Shown here in pieces: positions 7,838-15,875 of a stretch of DNA of 64,000 bases. Numbering within the stretch: position 1 is the stretch's first letter; each line of letters begins with the position of its first letter. Position numbers and translations under genes: made by a program. This stretch comes from an uncultured Acetatifactor sp. Its GTDB lineage: Bacteria; Bacillota; Clostridia; Lachnospirales; Lachnospiraceae. The notes below the pieces were generated by a model. The model worked only from the letters and a program-made list of their open reading frames with translations, had not been told where the DNA came from and made no database searches. Location: positions 1-64,000 of the forward strand of contig CAJUAP010000008.1 of assembly GCA_910584435.1 (NCBI GenBank), written 5' to 3'.

Positions 7838-9223
7838 ATGCTGTCAGCTGCGTTTTTAGGAATACAGGTTGCTGCGAACAGCTGCGGCGCCGTTACAGAT
7901 GGGGAACAGACAAGAGATACCATTGGAAGTACCATGCTGATAAGCTTTGCGGAAGAGATGGAATCCATGGTTTATGGACAATTCCTGCCTGGCTTTGCGT
8001 TTCTGGAAGAAAGCGGGAGTGGAAGCTGCTGGCTGCTGCAGGCACAGATTCAGAGTCTGCTGCCTTTTTACGGGTTTGCGGCAGACCAGGCTGCGGAAGA
8101 GGACCAGGTATCCACGGATTTCAGAACAGTGTTGTTGGCAGAGGCAGAAGAGAGGGAATACGGCGAGGCTGCTCAAGGGGAATATGAGGCAAAAGGAAGC
8201 GCTGCAGGGGAAACGGGGACAGTCGGGACGATTGGAGCAGGTCAGTGGACAGAACAGGGAAGCGGAAATAGCGGAGCCGATTCCTGGATGACAGGCCAGG
8301 GAAGTACAGATGAGGGGGCGTTTCCATGGACGGATGGGTCAGACGGCAATGGCGTAATGGATCATACCATGGGGGAGACGCTGGAAGAGCTGCTGCGGGC
8401 GGAAAATGAGGCGGCGCTTCAGATGCAGATATCATCCTTTATTCCTCACGGACTGCAGAGCCGGATCAGCCTGGAGGAACTGAATGATTATAATACGCTG
8501 ATTCAGCAGTTTTATTCTATTGATGCCAATACCATGGCAGGCAGTGACCAGCTGAATGTAAGCAGATTTCTGCAGGAGGATATGAGCATTCCCAAGGATA
8601 GTCCGGGGCCGCAGATTCTTATATATCACACCCATTCCCAAGAGGCTTTTTCCGATTCATTGCCGGGAGATGAGTCCACCTCCATTATGGGAGTGGGAGA
8701 TCGTCTGACGGAGATATTGACACTGGATTACGGATATGAGGTACTTCATCACAGAGGGAAGTATGATGTGCAGTCCAGGGATAATGCCTACGCAAATGCG
8801 CTGCCCGATATTGAACAGGTATTGGAAGAGAATCCCACCATACAGGTGGTGATTGATTTACATAGGGACGAGATGCCCCAGGGAACCAGGCTGGTCATGG
8901 ATCTGGACGGCAGGCCCACAGCCCGGTTTATGTTCTTCAACGGTTTGTCGCGGACCAGGAAGACGGGCAATATCGCCTATTTATATAATGAAAATCTGGA
9001 CAGCAACCTGGCGTTTTCTTTTCAGATGCAGCTGAAGGCAATGGAGTATTATCCCGGACTTACAAGAAGGATTTATCTAAAAGGGTATCGGTATAATATG
9101 CATCTAAGTCCGAAATATCTGCTGATTGAATTGGGCGCACAGAATAATACGGTGGAGGAAGCCATGAACGCCTGTGATCCGCTGGCGCATATTCTGGATA
9201 TGGTGCTTTCCGGTGAAGGATAA
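7838..9223 (+). CDS. spoIIP: Stage II sporulation protein P (SpoIIP), 5' end uncertain
   Basis: SpoIIP is the amidase/endopeptidase of the SpoIID-M-P complex that thins septal peptidoglycan so the mother cell can engulf the forespore. The C-terminal half carries the family motifs HTHSQEAF (about residues 264-271) and DLHRDEMP, whose His/Glu residues bind catalytic zinc. About residues 107-190 form a Gly/Ser/Thr-rich low-complexity insertion. The start is unclear. TTG 7835/ATG 7838 has no nearby Shine-Dalgarno, yet the frame continues upstream to 7745 and encodes RRIFAGSLKKRLL, an ideal start for a signal anchor. No ATG, GTG or TTG exists in that extension. Either an unusual start codon or a small indel near 7785-7800 is involved. 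Confidence 0.9.
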   Translation: MLSAAFLGIQVAANSCGAVTDGEQTRDTIGSTMLISFAEEMESMVYGQFLPGFAFLEESGSGSCWLLQAQIQSLLPFYGFAADQAAEEDQVSTDFRTVLLAEAEEREYGEAAQGEYEAKGSAAGETGTVGTIGAGQWTEQGSGNSGADSWMTGQGSTDEGAFPWTDGSDGNGVMDHTMGETLEELLRAENEAALQMQISSFIPHGLQSRISLEELNDYNTLIQQFYSIDANTMAGSDQLNVSRFLQEDMSIPKDSPGPQILIYHTHSQEAFSDSLPGDESTSIMGVGDRLTEILTLDYGYEVLHHRGKYDVQSRDNAYANALPDIEQVLEENPTIQVVIDLHRDEMPQGTRLVMDLDGRPTARFMFFNGLSRTRKTGNIAYLYNENLDSNLAFSFQMQLKAMEYYPGLTRRIYLKGYRYNMHLSPKYLLIELGAQNNTVEEAMNACDPLAHILDMVLSGEG

Positions 9224-9240
9224 ATGTCAATACAAACGAC

Positions 9241-9269
9241 TGGACAATCCTGTTAAATTCTGATACAAT
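9241..9269 (+). promoter_or_regulatory. Candidate SigA promoter of lepA
   Basis: TGGACA (9241-9246), 17-base spacer, TACAAT (9264-9269). It lies just after the spoIIP stop and immediately before a copy of the dispersed AACAGTTCAGAC repeat, so lepA need not depend on sporulation transcription. Confidence 0.55.
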
Positions 9270-9270
9270 C

Positions 9271-9290
9271 GTAACAGTTCAGACGGGCTG
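9271..9290 (+). repeat. Half-copy of the dispersed palindrome
   Basis: GTAACAGTTCAGACGGGCTG has the left arm and spacer of the family seen at 1267 and 26179 but lacks the TGAACTGTT right arm. It sits at the expected transcription start of the lepA promoter. Confidence 0.5.
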
Positions 9291-9439
9291 CTGTATATGC
9301 GTACCGTTCTTCGGAAGCTTGCGCAGTCAGACATAATTGTTTTGACTTGTAAGCGGCAGAGCGGGTGCAGGGGCGGATAGTGCATGCAGGGACAGTGAAA
9401 TGAGCCCGGATTACGTTGGAGAGGAATGAGGAAGAGAAC

Positions 9440-11266
9440 ATGGAAGTCACAGGACAGAGAATTGATCAAAGTAAAATCCGCAATTTTTGTATTATTGCCC
9501 ATATAGATCATGGAAAATCAACACTGGCTGACAGGATTATTGAGCATACCGGTCTGCTGACCAGCAGGGAAATGCAGGCACAGGTTCTGGATAACATGGA
9601 TTTGGAGCGGGAGCGGGGAATTACTATTAAGGCACAGGCAGTCCGTACCGTATATAAGGCCGGGAATGGGGAAGAGTATATTTTCAACCTGATTGATACG
9701 CCCGGCCATGTAGATTTTAATTATGAAGTCAGCCGTTCCCTGGCCGCGTGTGACGGTGCGGTTCTGGTGGTAGACGCAGCACAGGGAATTGAAGCGCAGA
9801 CATTGGCAAATGTCTATCTGGCGCTTGATCATGATCTGGATGTGTTTCCGGTGATTAATAAGATTGATCTGCCCAGCGCCGAACCGCAGAGGGTCATAGA
9901 AGAAATAGAAGATGTGATTGGGCTGGAGGCACAGGATGCCCCCTTGATCTCTGCCAAAAACGGTATCGGCATTGATGAGGTGTTAGAGCAGATTGTGGCC
10001 AAAGTTCCGGCACCCAAAGGAGATCCAAATGCGCCATTGCAGGCTCTTATTTTTGATTCACTCTATGATTCCTACAAGGGTGTGATTATTTTCTGCCGCA
10101 TTATGGAAGGAAGCGTGAAAAAGGGAACGGTTATCCGCATGATGGCCACGGGCGCCAGGGAAGAAGTGGTGGAAGTGGGATATTTCGGCGCAGGACGTTT
10201 TCTGCCCTGTGATGAGCTGTCTGCGGGTATGGTGGGGTATATTACGGCATCGATTAAAAATGTAAAGGAATCCGCAGTCGGGGATACCGTAACCGATGAC
10301 AATAATCCCTGTGCCGCGCCGCTGCCGGGCTATAAAAAAGTGCAGCCTATGGTGTATTGCGGATTATATCCTGCGGATGGAGCAAAATATCCTGATTTGA
10401 GGGACGCGTTGGAGAAGCTGCAGTTAAACGATGCTTCCCTGCAGTATGAACCGGAGACCTCCATGGCGTTAGGATTCGGATTCCGCTGCGGATTTCTGGG
10501 ACTATTGCACCTGGAAGTGATACAGGAGAGATTGGAACGGGAATACAATCTGGACCTGGTAACTACGGCGCCAGGAGTGGTATATAAAGTGTATAAGACC
10601 AATGGGGAAGTGATTGAATTGACCAATCCATCCAATCTGCCTGATCCGTCAGAGATTGAGCACATGGAGGAACCTGTGGTAAGTGCGGAAATCATGGTTA
10701 CAAGTGAGTTTATCGGTTCGATTATGGAACTCTGTCAGGAGCGGCGGGGGCGTTATCTGGGTATGGAATATATTGAGGCGAGCAGAGCGCTGTTGAAATA
10801 TGAACTGCCTTTGAACGAAATTATATATGACTTTTTCGATGCGCTTAAGTCCCGTTCCAGAGGATATGCTTCCTTTGATTACGATATGAAGGGATACGAG
10901 ACTTCCAAGCTGGTGAAATTGGACATCCTGATTAATAAGGAAGAAGTGGACGCGCTGTCGTTTATTGTCCACGGGGATTCCGCGTATGAGCGGGGGCGCA
11001 GAATGTGTGAGAAACTGAAGGATGAGATACCCAGGCATTTGTTTGAAATCCCCATACAGGCTGCCGTGGGCGGCAAAGTCATCGCCAGGGAAACAGTGAA
11101 AGCCATGCGCAAGGATGTTCTTGCAAAATGTTACGGCGGCGATATCACCCGTAAGAAAAAGCTGCTGGAAAAGCAGAAGGAGGGAAAGAAGCGTATGCGC
11201 CAGATTGGCAATGTGGAAATTCCCCAGAAGGCATTTATGAGTGTTTTGAAGCTGGATGATGACTAA
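9440..11266 (+). CDS. lepA: Elongation factor 4 (LepA), ribosome back-translocase GTPase
   Basis: 608 residues from ATG 9440, which has a GAGGAAGAG Shine-Dalgarno; the frame also allows TTG 9416 without one. GTPase motifs are G1 AHIDHGKST (residues 20-28), G3 DTPGHVD and G4 NKID. The C-terminus ends in the LepA-specific Lys/Arg-rich segment (GGDITRKKKLLEKQKEGKKR) that contacts the ribosome and tRNA. EF4 remobilises or remodels stalled ribosomes and affects initiation and biogenesis. Its position between spoIIP and hemW matches the Bacillus order (yqxA is absent here). Confidence 0.97.
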   Translation: MEVTGQRIDQSKIRNFCIIAHIDHGKSTLADRIIEHTGLLTSREMQAQVLDNMDLERERGITIKAQAVRTVYKAGNGEEYIFNLIDTPGHVDFNYEVSRSLAACDGAVLVVDAAQGIEAQTLANVYLALDHDLDVFPVINKIDLPSAEPQRVIEEIEDVIGLEAQDAPLISAKNGIGIDEVLEQIVAKVPAPKGDPNAPLQALIFDSLYDSYKGVIIFCRIMEGSVKKGTVIRMMATGAREEVVEVGYFGAGRFLPCDELSAGMVGYITASIKNVKESAVGDTVTDDNNPCAAPLPGYKKVQPMVYCGLYPADGAKYPDLRDALEKLQLNDASLQYEPETSMALGFGFRCGFLGLLHLEVIQERLEREYNLDLVTTAPGVVYKVYKTNGEVIELTNPSNLPDPSEIEHMEEPVVSAEIMVTSEFIGSIMELCQERRGRYLGMEYIEASRALLKYELPLNEIIYDFFDALKSRSRGYASFDYDMKGYETSKLVKLDILINKEEVDALSFIVHGDSAYERGRRMCEKLKDEIPRHLFEIPIQAAVGGKVIARETVKAMRKDVLAKCYGGDITRKKKLLEKQKEGKKRMRQIGNVEIPQKAFMSVLKLDDD

Positions 11267-11287
11267 AATGGGTTCAATGTCACATGA

Positions 11288-11388
11288 TAAGCCAAGAAAA
11301 GAGGACTTGAATTAGAAAAAAGAACCAGAATTAGAAAAAGAGAACCTGTCTTAAAAAACAGGATTTGAATTTAAAAAAGAGGACTTGG
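11288..11388 (+). repeat. Degenerate tandem array upstream of hemW
   Basis: Five degenerate units of about 18-20 bases, typified by AAAAAGAGGACTTGAATT, end at the hemW ATG. Each holds an SD-like AGAGGA or AGAACC core, and the final unit supplies GAGGACTTGGAATG, the actual initiation region. The arrangement parallels the array before mnmA. Confidence 0.75.
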
Positions 11389-11389
11389 A

Positions 11390-12541
11390 ATGAAAAGGCC
11401 GGAAAAAAACGAATTGGAACTGTATTTCCATATTCCTTTCTGCATTCGGAAATGTCTCTACTGTGATTTTCTGTCCGCACCGGCGGAGGAAGAGACGAAG
11501 AAAAAGTATATGGGGGCGCTTCTTGCCGAAACGGCAGGAAGTGCTTTTCAGTATGCAGATTACAGAGTAGCCACTATCTTTATCGGCGGGGGGACGCCTT
11601 CCGTGGTATCGGAGGATGAGATAGCATGTCTGCTTGGGGCAGTTAGAAGCAATTACCAGGTAACGCAGAATGCGGAAGTGACCATAGAGGTCAATCCCGG
11701 AACGGATGCTTCAGGGAAGCTGTCATGTTACCGGCAGGCAGGCATCAACCGTCTGAGCATCGGCCTGCAGTCAGCGGACAATGGGGAGCTTGCAGCCCTC
11801 GGCAGGATACATACATGGGAGCAGTTTGTGCATACTTACGAGGAAGCCAGAAAAAACGGGTTTACGAATATCAATGTGGATATTATGAGCGCCCTTCCGG
11901 GGCAGGATATCAGGGGATACAGGAAGACATTGGAGAAAGTGCTGGCGCTGGTTCCGCCTCCTGAGCATATTTCCGCATACAGCCTGATATTGGAGGAGGG
12001 AACTCCCCTGTATGATTCTTATGAAAAGGGAGAATTAAAACTGCCGGATGAAGATGAGGACAGGCTCATGTACCAGGAGACTAAGCGTATCTTTGCTCAA
12101 AACGGATATGACAGGTATGAAATTTCCAATTATGCAAAAAAAGGATATGAATGCCGTCATAACTGCGGCTATTGGCAGCGGAAAAATTATGCGGGCTTTG
12201 GCATTGGAGCGGCTTCCATGGTAGGGAATGTCCGGTTTAGAAACGGTACGGATTTGAGGCGTTATCTGAGCAGCCCTCTGGAATGCAGGGAGGATATACA
12301 GCCTTTGTGCAGACAGGAGCAGATGGAAGAGTTCATGTTCCTGGGGCTTAGAATGACAGAAGGGGTGAGTATGGAGGAATTTGAACGTCTCTTTGGCTGT
12401 ACGGCGGAAGCGGTCTATGGCGATGTGATGAAGAAAAATATGGAGGACGGACTTTTGCAGGAGAAGTGCGGCAGGAGGATTGCACTGACAGACAGGGGGA
12501 TGGATTTGAGCAATTATGTGATGGCACAGTTTCTGCTGTAA
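11390..12541 (+). CDS. hemW: HemW, radical SAM heme chaperone (HemN-like)
   Basis: 383 residues. The radical SAM cluster motif is CIRKCLYC with C18, C22 and C25. It is followed by FIGGGTPS, the SAM-binding GGG region, and the C-terminal HemW/HemN domain with RHNCGYW. It has three cysteines in the first motif and the phenylalanine after it (CDF) typical of HemW; true coproporphyrinogen dehydrogenase HemN carries CxxxCxxCxC. HemW binds heme and delivers it to target proteins rather than oxidising coproporphyrinogen. It follows lepA, a conserved Firmicute neighbourhood; the usual hrcA-grpE-dnaK does not follow here. Translation starts inside the tandem array. Confidence 0.93.
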   Translation: MKRPEKNELELYFHIPFCIRKCLYCDFLSAPAEEETKKKYMGALLAETAGSAFQYADYRVATIFIGGGTPSVVSEDEIACLLGAVRSNYQVTQNAEVTIEVNPGTDASGKLSCYRQAGINRLSIGLQSADNGELAALGRIHTWEQFVHTYEEARKNGFTNINVDIMSALPGQDIRGYRKTLEKVLALVPPPEHISAYSLILEEGTPLYDSYEKGELKLPDEDEDRLMYQETKRIFAQNGYDRYEISNYAKKGYECRHNCGYWQRKNYAGFGIGAASMVGNVRFRNGTDLRRYLSSPLECREDIQPLCRQEQMEEFMFLGLRMTEGVSMEEFERLFGCTAEAVYGDVMKKNMEDGLLQEKCGRRIALTDRGMDLSNYVMAQFLL

Positions 12542-12588
12542 TGATACTATGGAATAAGTGCATTCCAATGTGGAAGTGTATTCTGCGA

Positions 12589-12603
12589 AACAGTTCAGGC
12601 AGG
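12589..12603 (+). repeat. Half-copy of the dispersed palindrome
   Basis: AACAGTTCAGGCAGG matches the left arm of the AACAGTTCAGACAGG family; the right arm is missing. It lies in the 205-base gap between hemW and sigK, where nothing else was recognised. Confidence 0.4.
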
Positions 12604-12746
12604 TGACGGGACTTTTACTATTTGGCTGCCGTACAGAGCCGGAGGGTACAGGGAATATTCCCCTGCGGAATAAAAGGACATATGTTTTACAGCCATGACA
12701 GGCACATGGATAGAATTATGACATAAAATAAAGGTAAGAGTAATCC

Positions 12747-13394
12747 ATGGGGGTTGGTTTGGAAACATTTCAAAAGCCGTTGACCCAGGAGGAAGAGGCA
12801 GAATATATCCGTTTGCTGCGAGGGAGCTCCCCGGAGGAAGCAGCACAGGCACAGAAAATATTGGTAGAACGGAATTTGCGTCTGGTAGTGCACATTGTCA
12901 AAAAATATCAGAATGCGGATGAGGATATAGATGATTTTATCTCTATTGGTTGTATCGGGCTGATTAAAGCAATCAAGACTTTTGATGATAAGAAAGGAAG
13001 ACTTGCCACTTATGCCTGCAGGTGCATTGAGAATGAGCTGTTGATGTTTCTGCGTGGAAAAAAGAAATCCTCCCGTGAGGTATCGTTATTTGAACCAATC
13101 GGACAGGATAAAGAAGGAAATGAGATACATTTGGTGGATGTGATAGAGCAGAATCAGCCGGACATTGTGGAAAACATGGAGTTGAGCGGGAATATCAAAC
13201 GATTATTTGTCCTGATGGATGCCAGTCTCACGGAGCGGGAACGGAAGATTCTGATCATGCGGTATGGACTGTACGGAAACAGGGAAGTGACACAGAATGA
13301 AATAGGGGAAGCATTAGGAATATCACGAAGCTATGTGTCAAGGATTGAGAAGAAGGCGCTGGGGAAGCTAAGGGAGAAGTTTGAGCAGGGGTGA
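12747..13394 (+). CDS. sigK: RNA polymerase sporulation sigma factor SigK
   Basis: 215 residues. Region 2 (NLRLVVHIVKKYQNADED then DDFISIGCIGLIKAI and ATYACRCIENE) and region 4 (LGISRSYVSRIEKKALGKL) closely follow B. subtilis SigK, including IGQDKEGNEI between them. SigK directs late mother-cell transcription (coat and cortex). The gene is whole: no skin-type element interrupts it. The N-terminus before region 2 is short, with no obvious long pro-sequence, as in some clostridia. The last 22 codons (13329-13394) have two degenerate copies further down at 15673 and 17641. Confidence 0.93.
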   Translation: MGVGLETFQKPLTQEEEAEYIRLLRGSSPEEAAQAQKILVERNLRLVVHIVKKYQNADEDIDDFISIGCIGLIKAIKTFDDKKGRLATYACRCIENELLMFLRGKKKSSREVSLFEPIGQDKEGNEIHLVDVIEQNQPDIVENMELSGNIKRLFVLMDASLTERERKILIMRYGLYGNREVTQNEIGEALGISRSYVSRIEKKALGKLREKFEQG

Positions 13395-13537
13395 GTCTGT
13401 GGGAAAGATAGGGAAATTTCAGGATGGGACAGAGTCAGTCTGCCGGGAAGGGCCGAAGAGATTCTGTCCTATTTTGTCTGGTGCGTCTGTATAATTATTA
13501 TTCTATATCATTATTGCGGAAATTTGATGTAATTTTC

Positions 13538-13566
13538 TTGTAGGTTATATGAGAAGCATGTATAAT
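13538..13566 (+). promoter_or_regulatory. Promoter upstream of the first island gene
   Basis: TTGTAG (13538-13543), 17-base spacer, perfect TATAAT (13561-13566). About 57 bases around it (13516-13572) recur almost unchanged at 18464-18520. Bases 13395-13537 between sigK and this promoter show nothing recognisable. Confidence 0.6.
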
Positions 13567-13575
13567 AAGATTACT

Positions 13576-13889
13576 ATGAAAGAAAAGGAAGACTTATACT
13601 TAAGAAAGCGGTCTAAATTCTATAGCAGGGGTACGATCGAACCGATGGATGTGGTTTCTGATATTGATAGAAGTAATTTTGTAAAAAGGGGTATTATTTT
13701 GATTACAAAGTAAAGCAAATGGGAATGGGTAAAGAGGCATTAAAGCAGATATTTAATTGGCTTAATTCCGAAATGAGTTTGAACCTAAATAATGATGATA
13801 TATTTAGAAGTGATGCAGGAAAGCGACATTCTAGTGCTTGGGTCGTTGGATTGAGATGCATATTTATGGTAGAAATGCAGATATTTTGA
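13576..13889 (+). other. Two small open frames, possible gene remnant
   Basis: ATG 13576-TAA 13713 encodes 45 residues (beginning MKEKEDLYLRKRSKFYSRG). ATG 13719-TGA 13889 encodes 56 residues (beginning MGMGKEALKQIFNWLNSEM). Neither has a good Shine-Dalgarno, and the first ATG is only 9 bases after the -10 box. They could be remains of one gene broken by frameshifts or simply non-coding. No family was recognised. Confidence 0.25.
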
Positions 13890-13907
13890 GTATGGAGGAT
13901 TATTACC

Positions 13908-15623
13908 ATGGCGAGAACTGTAGGAATAGGAATTCAGAGTTTTGAAAAGCTGATAATAGAAAACAGCTTTTATATAGATAAAACAGATTTTATCAGACAG
14001 TGGTGGGAAAACAGAGACGATGTGACGTTGATTACCCGTCCCCGCAGATTTGGGAAGACCCTGAACATGAACATGTTAGAGAGATTTCTTTCGGTAAAAT
14101 ATACAGGTCAGGGAGAGGTTTTTAAGGGGCTGTCCATATGGAAAGATGAGAAGTACCGTAACCTTCAGGGAACCTACCCGGTGATTTCCTTAAGCTTTGC
14201 CGGGATAAAGTCGTCTTCCTTTGATGAGGCCAGAAAAAGCTTATTTTATCTGATTGAGAAATTGTATAACCGATATGAATTTCTGCTGAAGGATGACAGA
14301 CTGAATGAAAAGGAAAGAGATTTCATAAAAAATATTTCTGTCAATATGGATAATTATTCTGCTATTTCATCACTGGGGACACTATCAGAGTTCCTGTATC
14401 GTTACTATGGGAAAAAGGTGATTATCCTGCTGGATGAATATGACACGCCGCTGCAGGAGGCTTGGGTGTACGGCTACTGGAAAGAGATGGTGGAACTGAT
14501 ACGGGGTCTGTTTAATTCTACGTTCAAGACAAATCCATATCTGGAGCGGGCGGTTATGACCGGGATCACCAGAGTCAGCAAGGAGTCCATTTTTTCGGAT
14601 CTGAACCACTTGACAGTGGTGACGGCTACTTCCGAGATGTATGCGGACTGCTTTGGTTTTACGGAAGAAGAGGTATTTGCCGCACTGGGCGAGCACAGAA
14701 TGCAGGATAAGTGTACTGAGGTAAAAATGTGGTATGACGGTTTTACCTTTGGAAAATGTAAAGATATCTATAATCCATGGTCTATCATAAATTATTTGAA
14801 AACAGGAAGACTTTCCACCTACTGGGCCAATACCAGCAGCAACAGCCTGGTGGATAAGCTGATTCGTGAGGGAAGCGCAGACATAAAAATGTCCATGGAG
14901 AACCTGCTGAAAGGCGAGCATCTGTACAAGGAAGTGGATGAACAGATCGTTTTTGACCAGTTAGACGAGGATGAGAACGCCATCTGGAGCCTGTTCCTGG
15001 CAAGCGGTTACCTGAAAGCGGAGAACTACGAATTCAATGAGGACACGGGAGCAGACTTGTACGAGCTGGCGCTGACGAATAAGGAAGTACAGATCATGTT
15101 CCAGAAGATGATTCGGAAATGGTTCACTCGTTCCGGGACAGTTTACAATGGGTTTATTAAGGCGTTGTTGCAGGACGACGTAAAGTCCATGAATGCCTAC
15201 ATGAACCGTGTGGCTCTGGCTACGTTCAGCTATTTCGACAGCGGAAGAAATCCCTCCATGGAGACGCAGCCGGAGAGGTTCTACCATGGCTTTGTGCTGG
15301 GGCTGGCCGTGGAACTGGCAGACCGCTATATTATTACCTCCAATCGGGAGAGCGGATTCGGAAGATATGATGTGATGATGGAGCCGAAGAACAAAACGGA
15401 CAATGCCATAATAAATAATTGCGATAGGAATGCAATTATTATAGAATTTAAAGTCAGGGATTCTGGCGAAGAGAAATCGCTGGCGGACACTGCGGATGCC
15501 GCACTGAAACAGATTGAGGAACAGCGATATGAGGCGGATTTGGAGAGCAGGGGATTTTCTGGCGACCGAATCCGGAAATATGGCTTTGCCTTTGAAGGGA
15601 AAGAAGTTCTGATAAAAAGTTAA
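13908..15623 (+). CDS. AAA-ATPase-like / PD-(D/E)XK nuclease protein, copy 1
   Basis: 571 residues. The N-terminal AAA-ATPase-like domain (PF09820 type) has a Walker A variant in RPRRFGKT (GKT at 49-51) and Walker B KVIILLDEYD near 170-179. The C-terminus is a PD-(D/E)XK-type nuclease domain (PF08011 type) with GRYDVMM near 485 and the IIEFKV E-x-K near 512, then QIEEQRYEADL. Such proteins are abundant in Clostridia and Bacteroidetes and occur in multiple copies; their function is not established, and defence or mobile-element roles are suggested by context only. The start ATG 13908 has GGAGG at 13894. From 14811 onward it appears identical to copy 2. A sigK-like tail follows at 15673. Confidence 0.88.
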   Translation: MARTVGIGIQSFEKLIIENSFYIDKTDFIRQWWENRDDVTLITRPRRFGKTLNMNMLERFLSVKYTGQGEVFKGLSIWKDEKYRNLQGTYPVISLSFAGIKSSSFDEARKSLFYLIEKLYNRYEFLLKDDRLNEKERDFIKNISVNMDNYSAISSLGTLSEFLYRYYGKKVIILLDEYDTPLQEAWVYGYWKEMVELIRGLFNSTFKTNPYLERAVMTGITRVSKESIFSDLNHLTVVTATSEMYADCFGFTEEEVFAALGEHRMQDKCTEVKMWYDGFTFGKCKDIYNPWSIINYLKTGRLSTYWANTSSNSLVDKLIREGSADIKMSMENLLKGEHLYKEVDEQIVFDQLDEDENAIWSLFLASGYLKAENYEFNEDTGADLYELALTNKEVQIMFQKMIRKWFTRSGTVYNGFIKALLQDDVKSMNAYMNRVALATFSYFDSGRNPSMETQPERFYHGFVLGLAVELADRYIITSNRESGFGRYDVMMEPKNKTDNAIINNCDRNAIIIEFKVRDSGEEKSLADTADAALKQIEEQRYEADLESRGFSGDRIRKYGFAFEGKEVLIKS

Positions 15624-15681
15624 TGTGAATTTTTAGATGTTTAGATGAACTTTTAGCCCTGACTTGACAGTAGAGTATGTG
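14811..15681 (+). repeat. Near-perfect long direct repeat, copy 1
   Basis: By eye this 871-base block is identical to 16779-17649, an offset of 1968 bases. It covers the 3' half of the ATPase gene and about 50 bases after its stop. The 5' halves of the genes are clearly diverged, so the boundary at 14811 is sharp. Confidence 0.85.
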
Positions 15682-15738
15682 TCACGGATTGAGAAGAAGG
15701 CTTTTGGGAAGTTAAGAGAGAAGTTTGAGCAAGGGTGA
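15673..15738 (+). pseudogene. sigK 3'-end remnant 1
   Basis: 22 codons encode EYVSRIEKKAFGKLREKFEQ then G-stop. The sigK end (13329-13394) encodes SYVSRIEKKALGKLREKFEQ then G-stop. The differences are mostly synonymous. There is no start codon or upstream sigma-factor sequence, so only the tail was carried. Confidence 0.85.
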
Positions 15739-15802
15739 AAATGAGAAAATAATAGAGAATATTAGAATGTGGGATGATTAGTGTCAAAACCTTGCGGTTT
15801 AC

Positions 15803-15831
15803 TTGTACATTGTAGGGAAAGCATATATAAT
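15803..15831 (+). promoter_or_regulatory. Promoter of ATPase copy 2
   Basis: TTGTAC (15803-15808), 17-base spacer, perfect TATAAT (15826-15831), 44 bases before the ATG at 15876. This sequence is not the same as the promoter before copy 1. Confidence 0.65.
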
Positions 15832-15875
15832 ATAGGTAAAAATATAAACTTGGTATGATGCAAGGGAGTATTAAC

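Noticed and set aside
12747..13394. Is sigK interrupted by a skin element?
   Set aside because: The gene is continuous for 215 codons with regions 2 and 4 in one frame; only its tail is duplicated downstream, and no recombinase gene is present.
13703..13909. Minus-strand open frame before ATPase copy 1
   Set aside because: No ribosome binding site, and it overlaps the RBS of the ATPase gene; composition is not protein-like.
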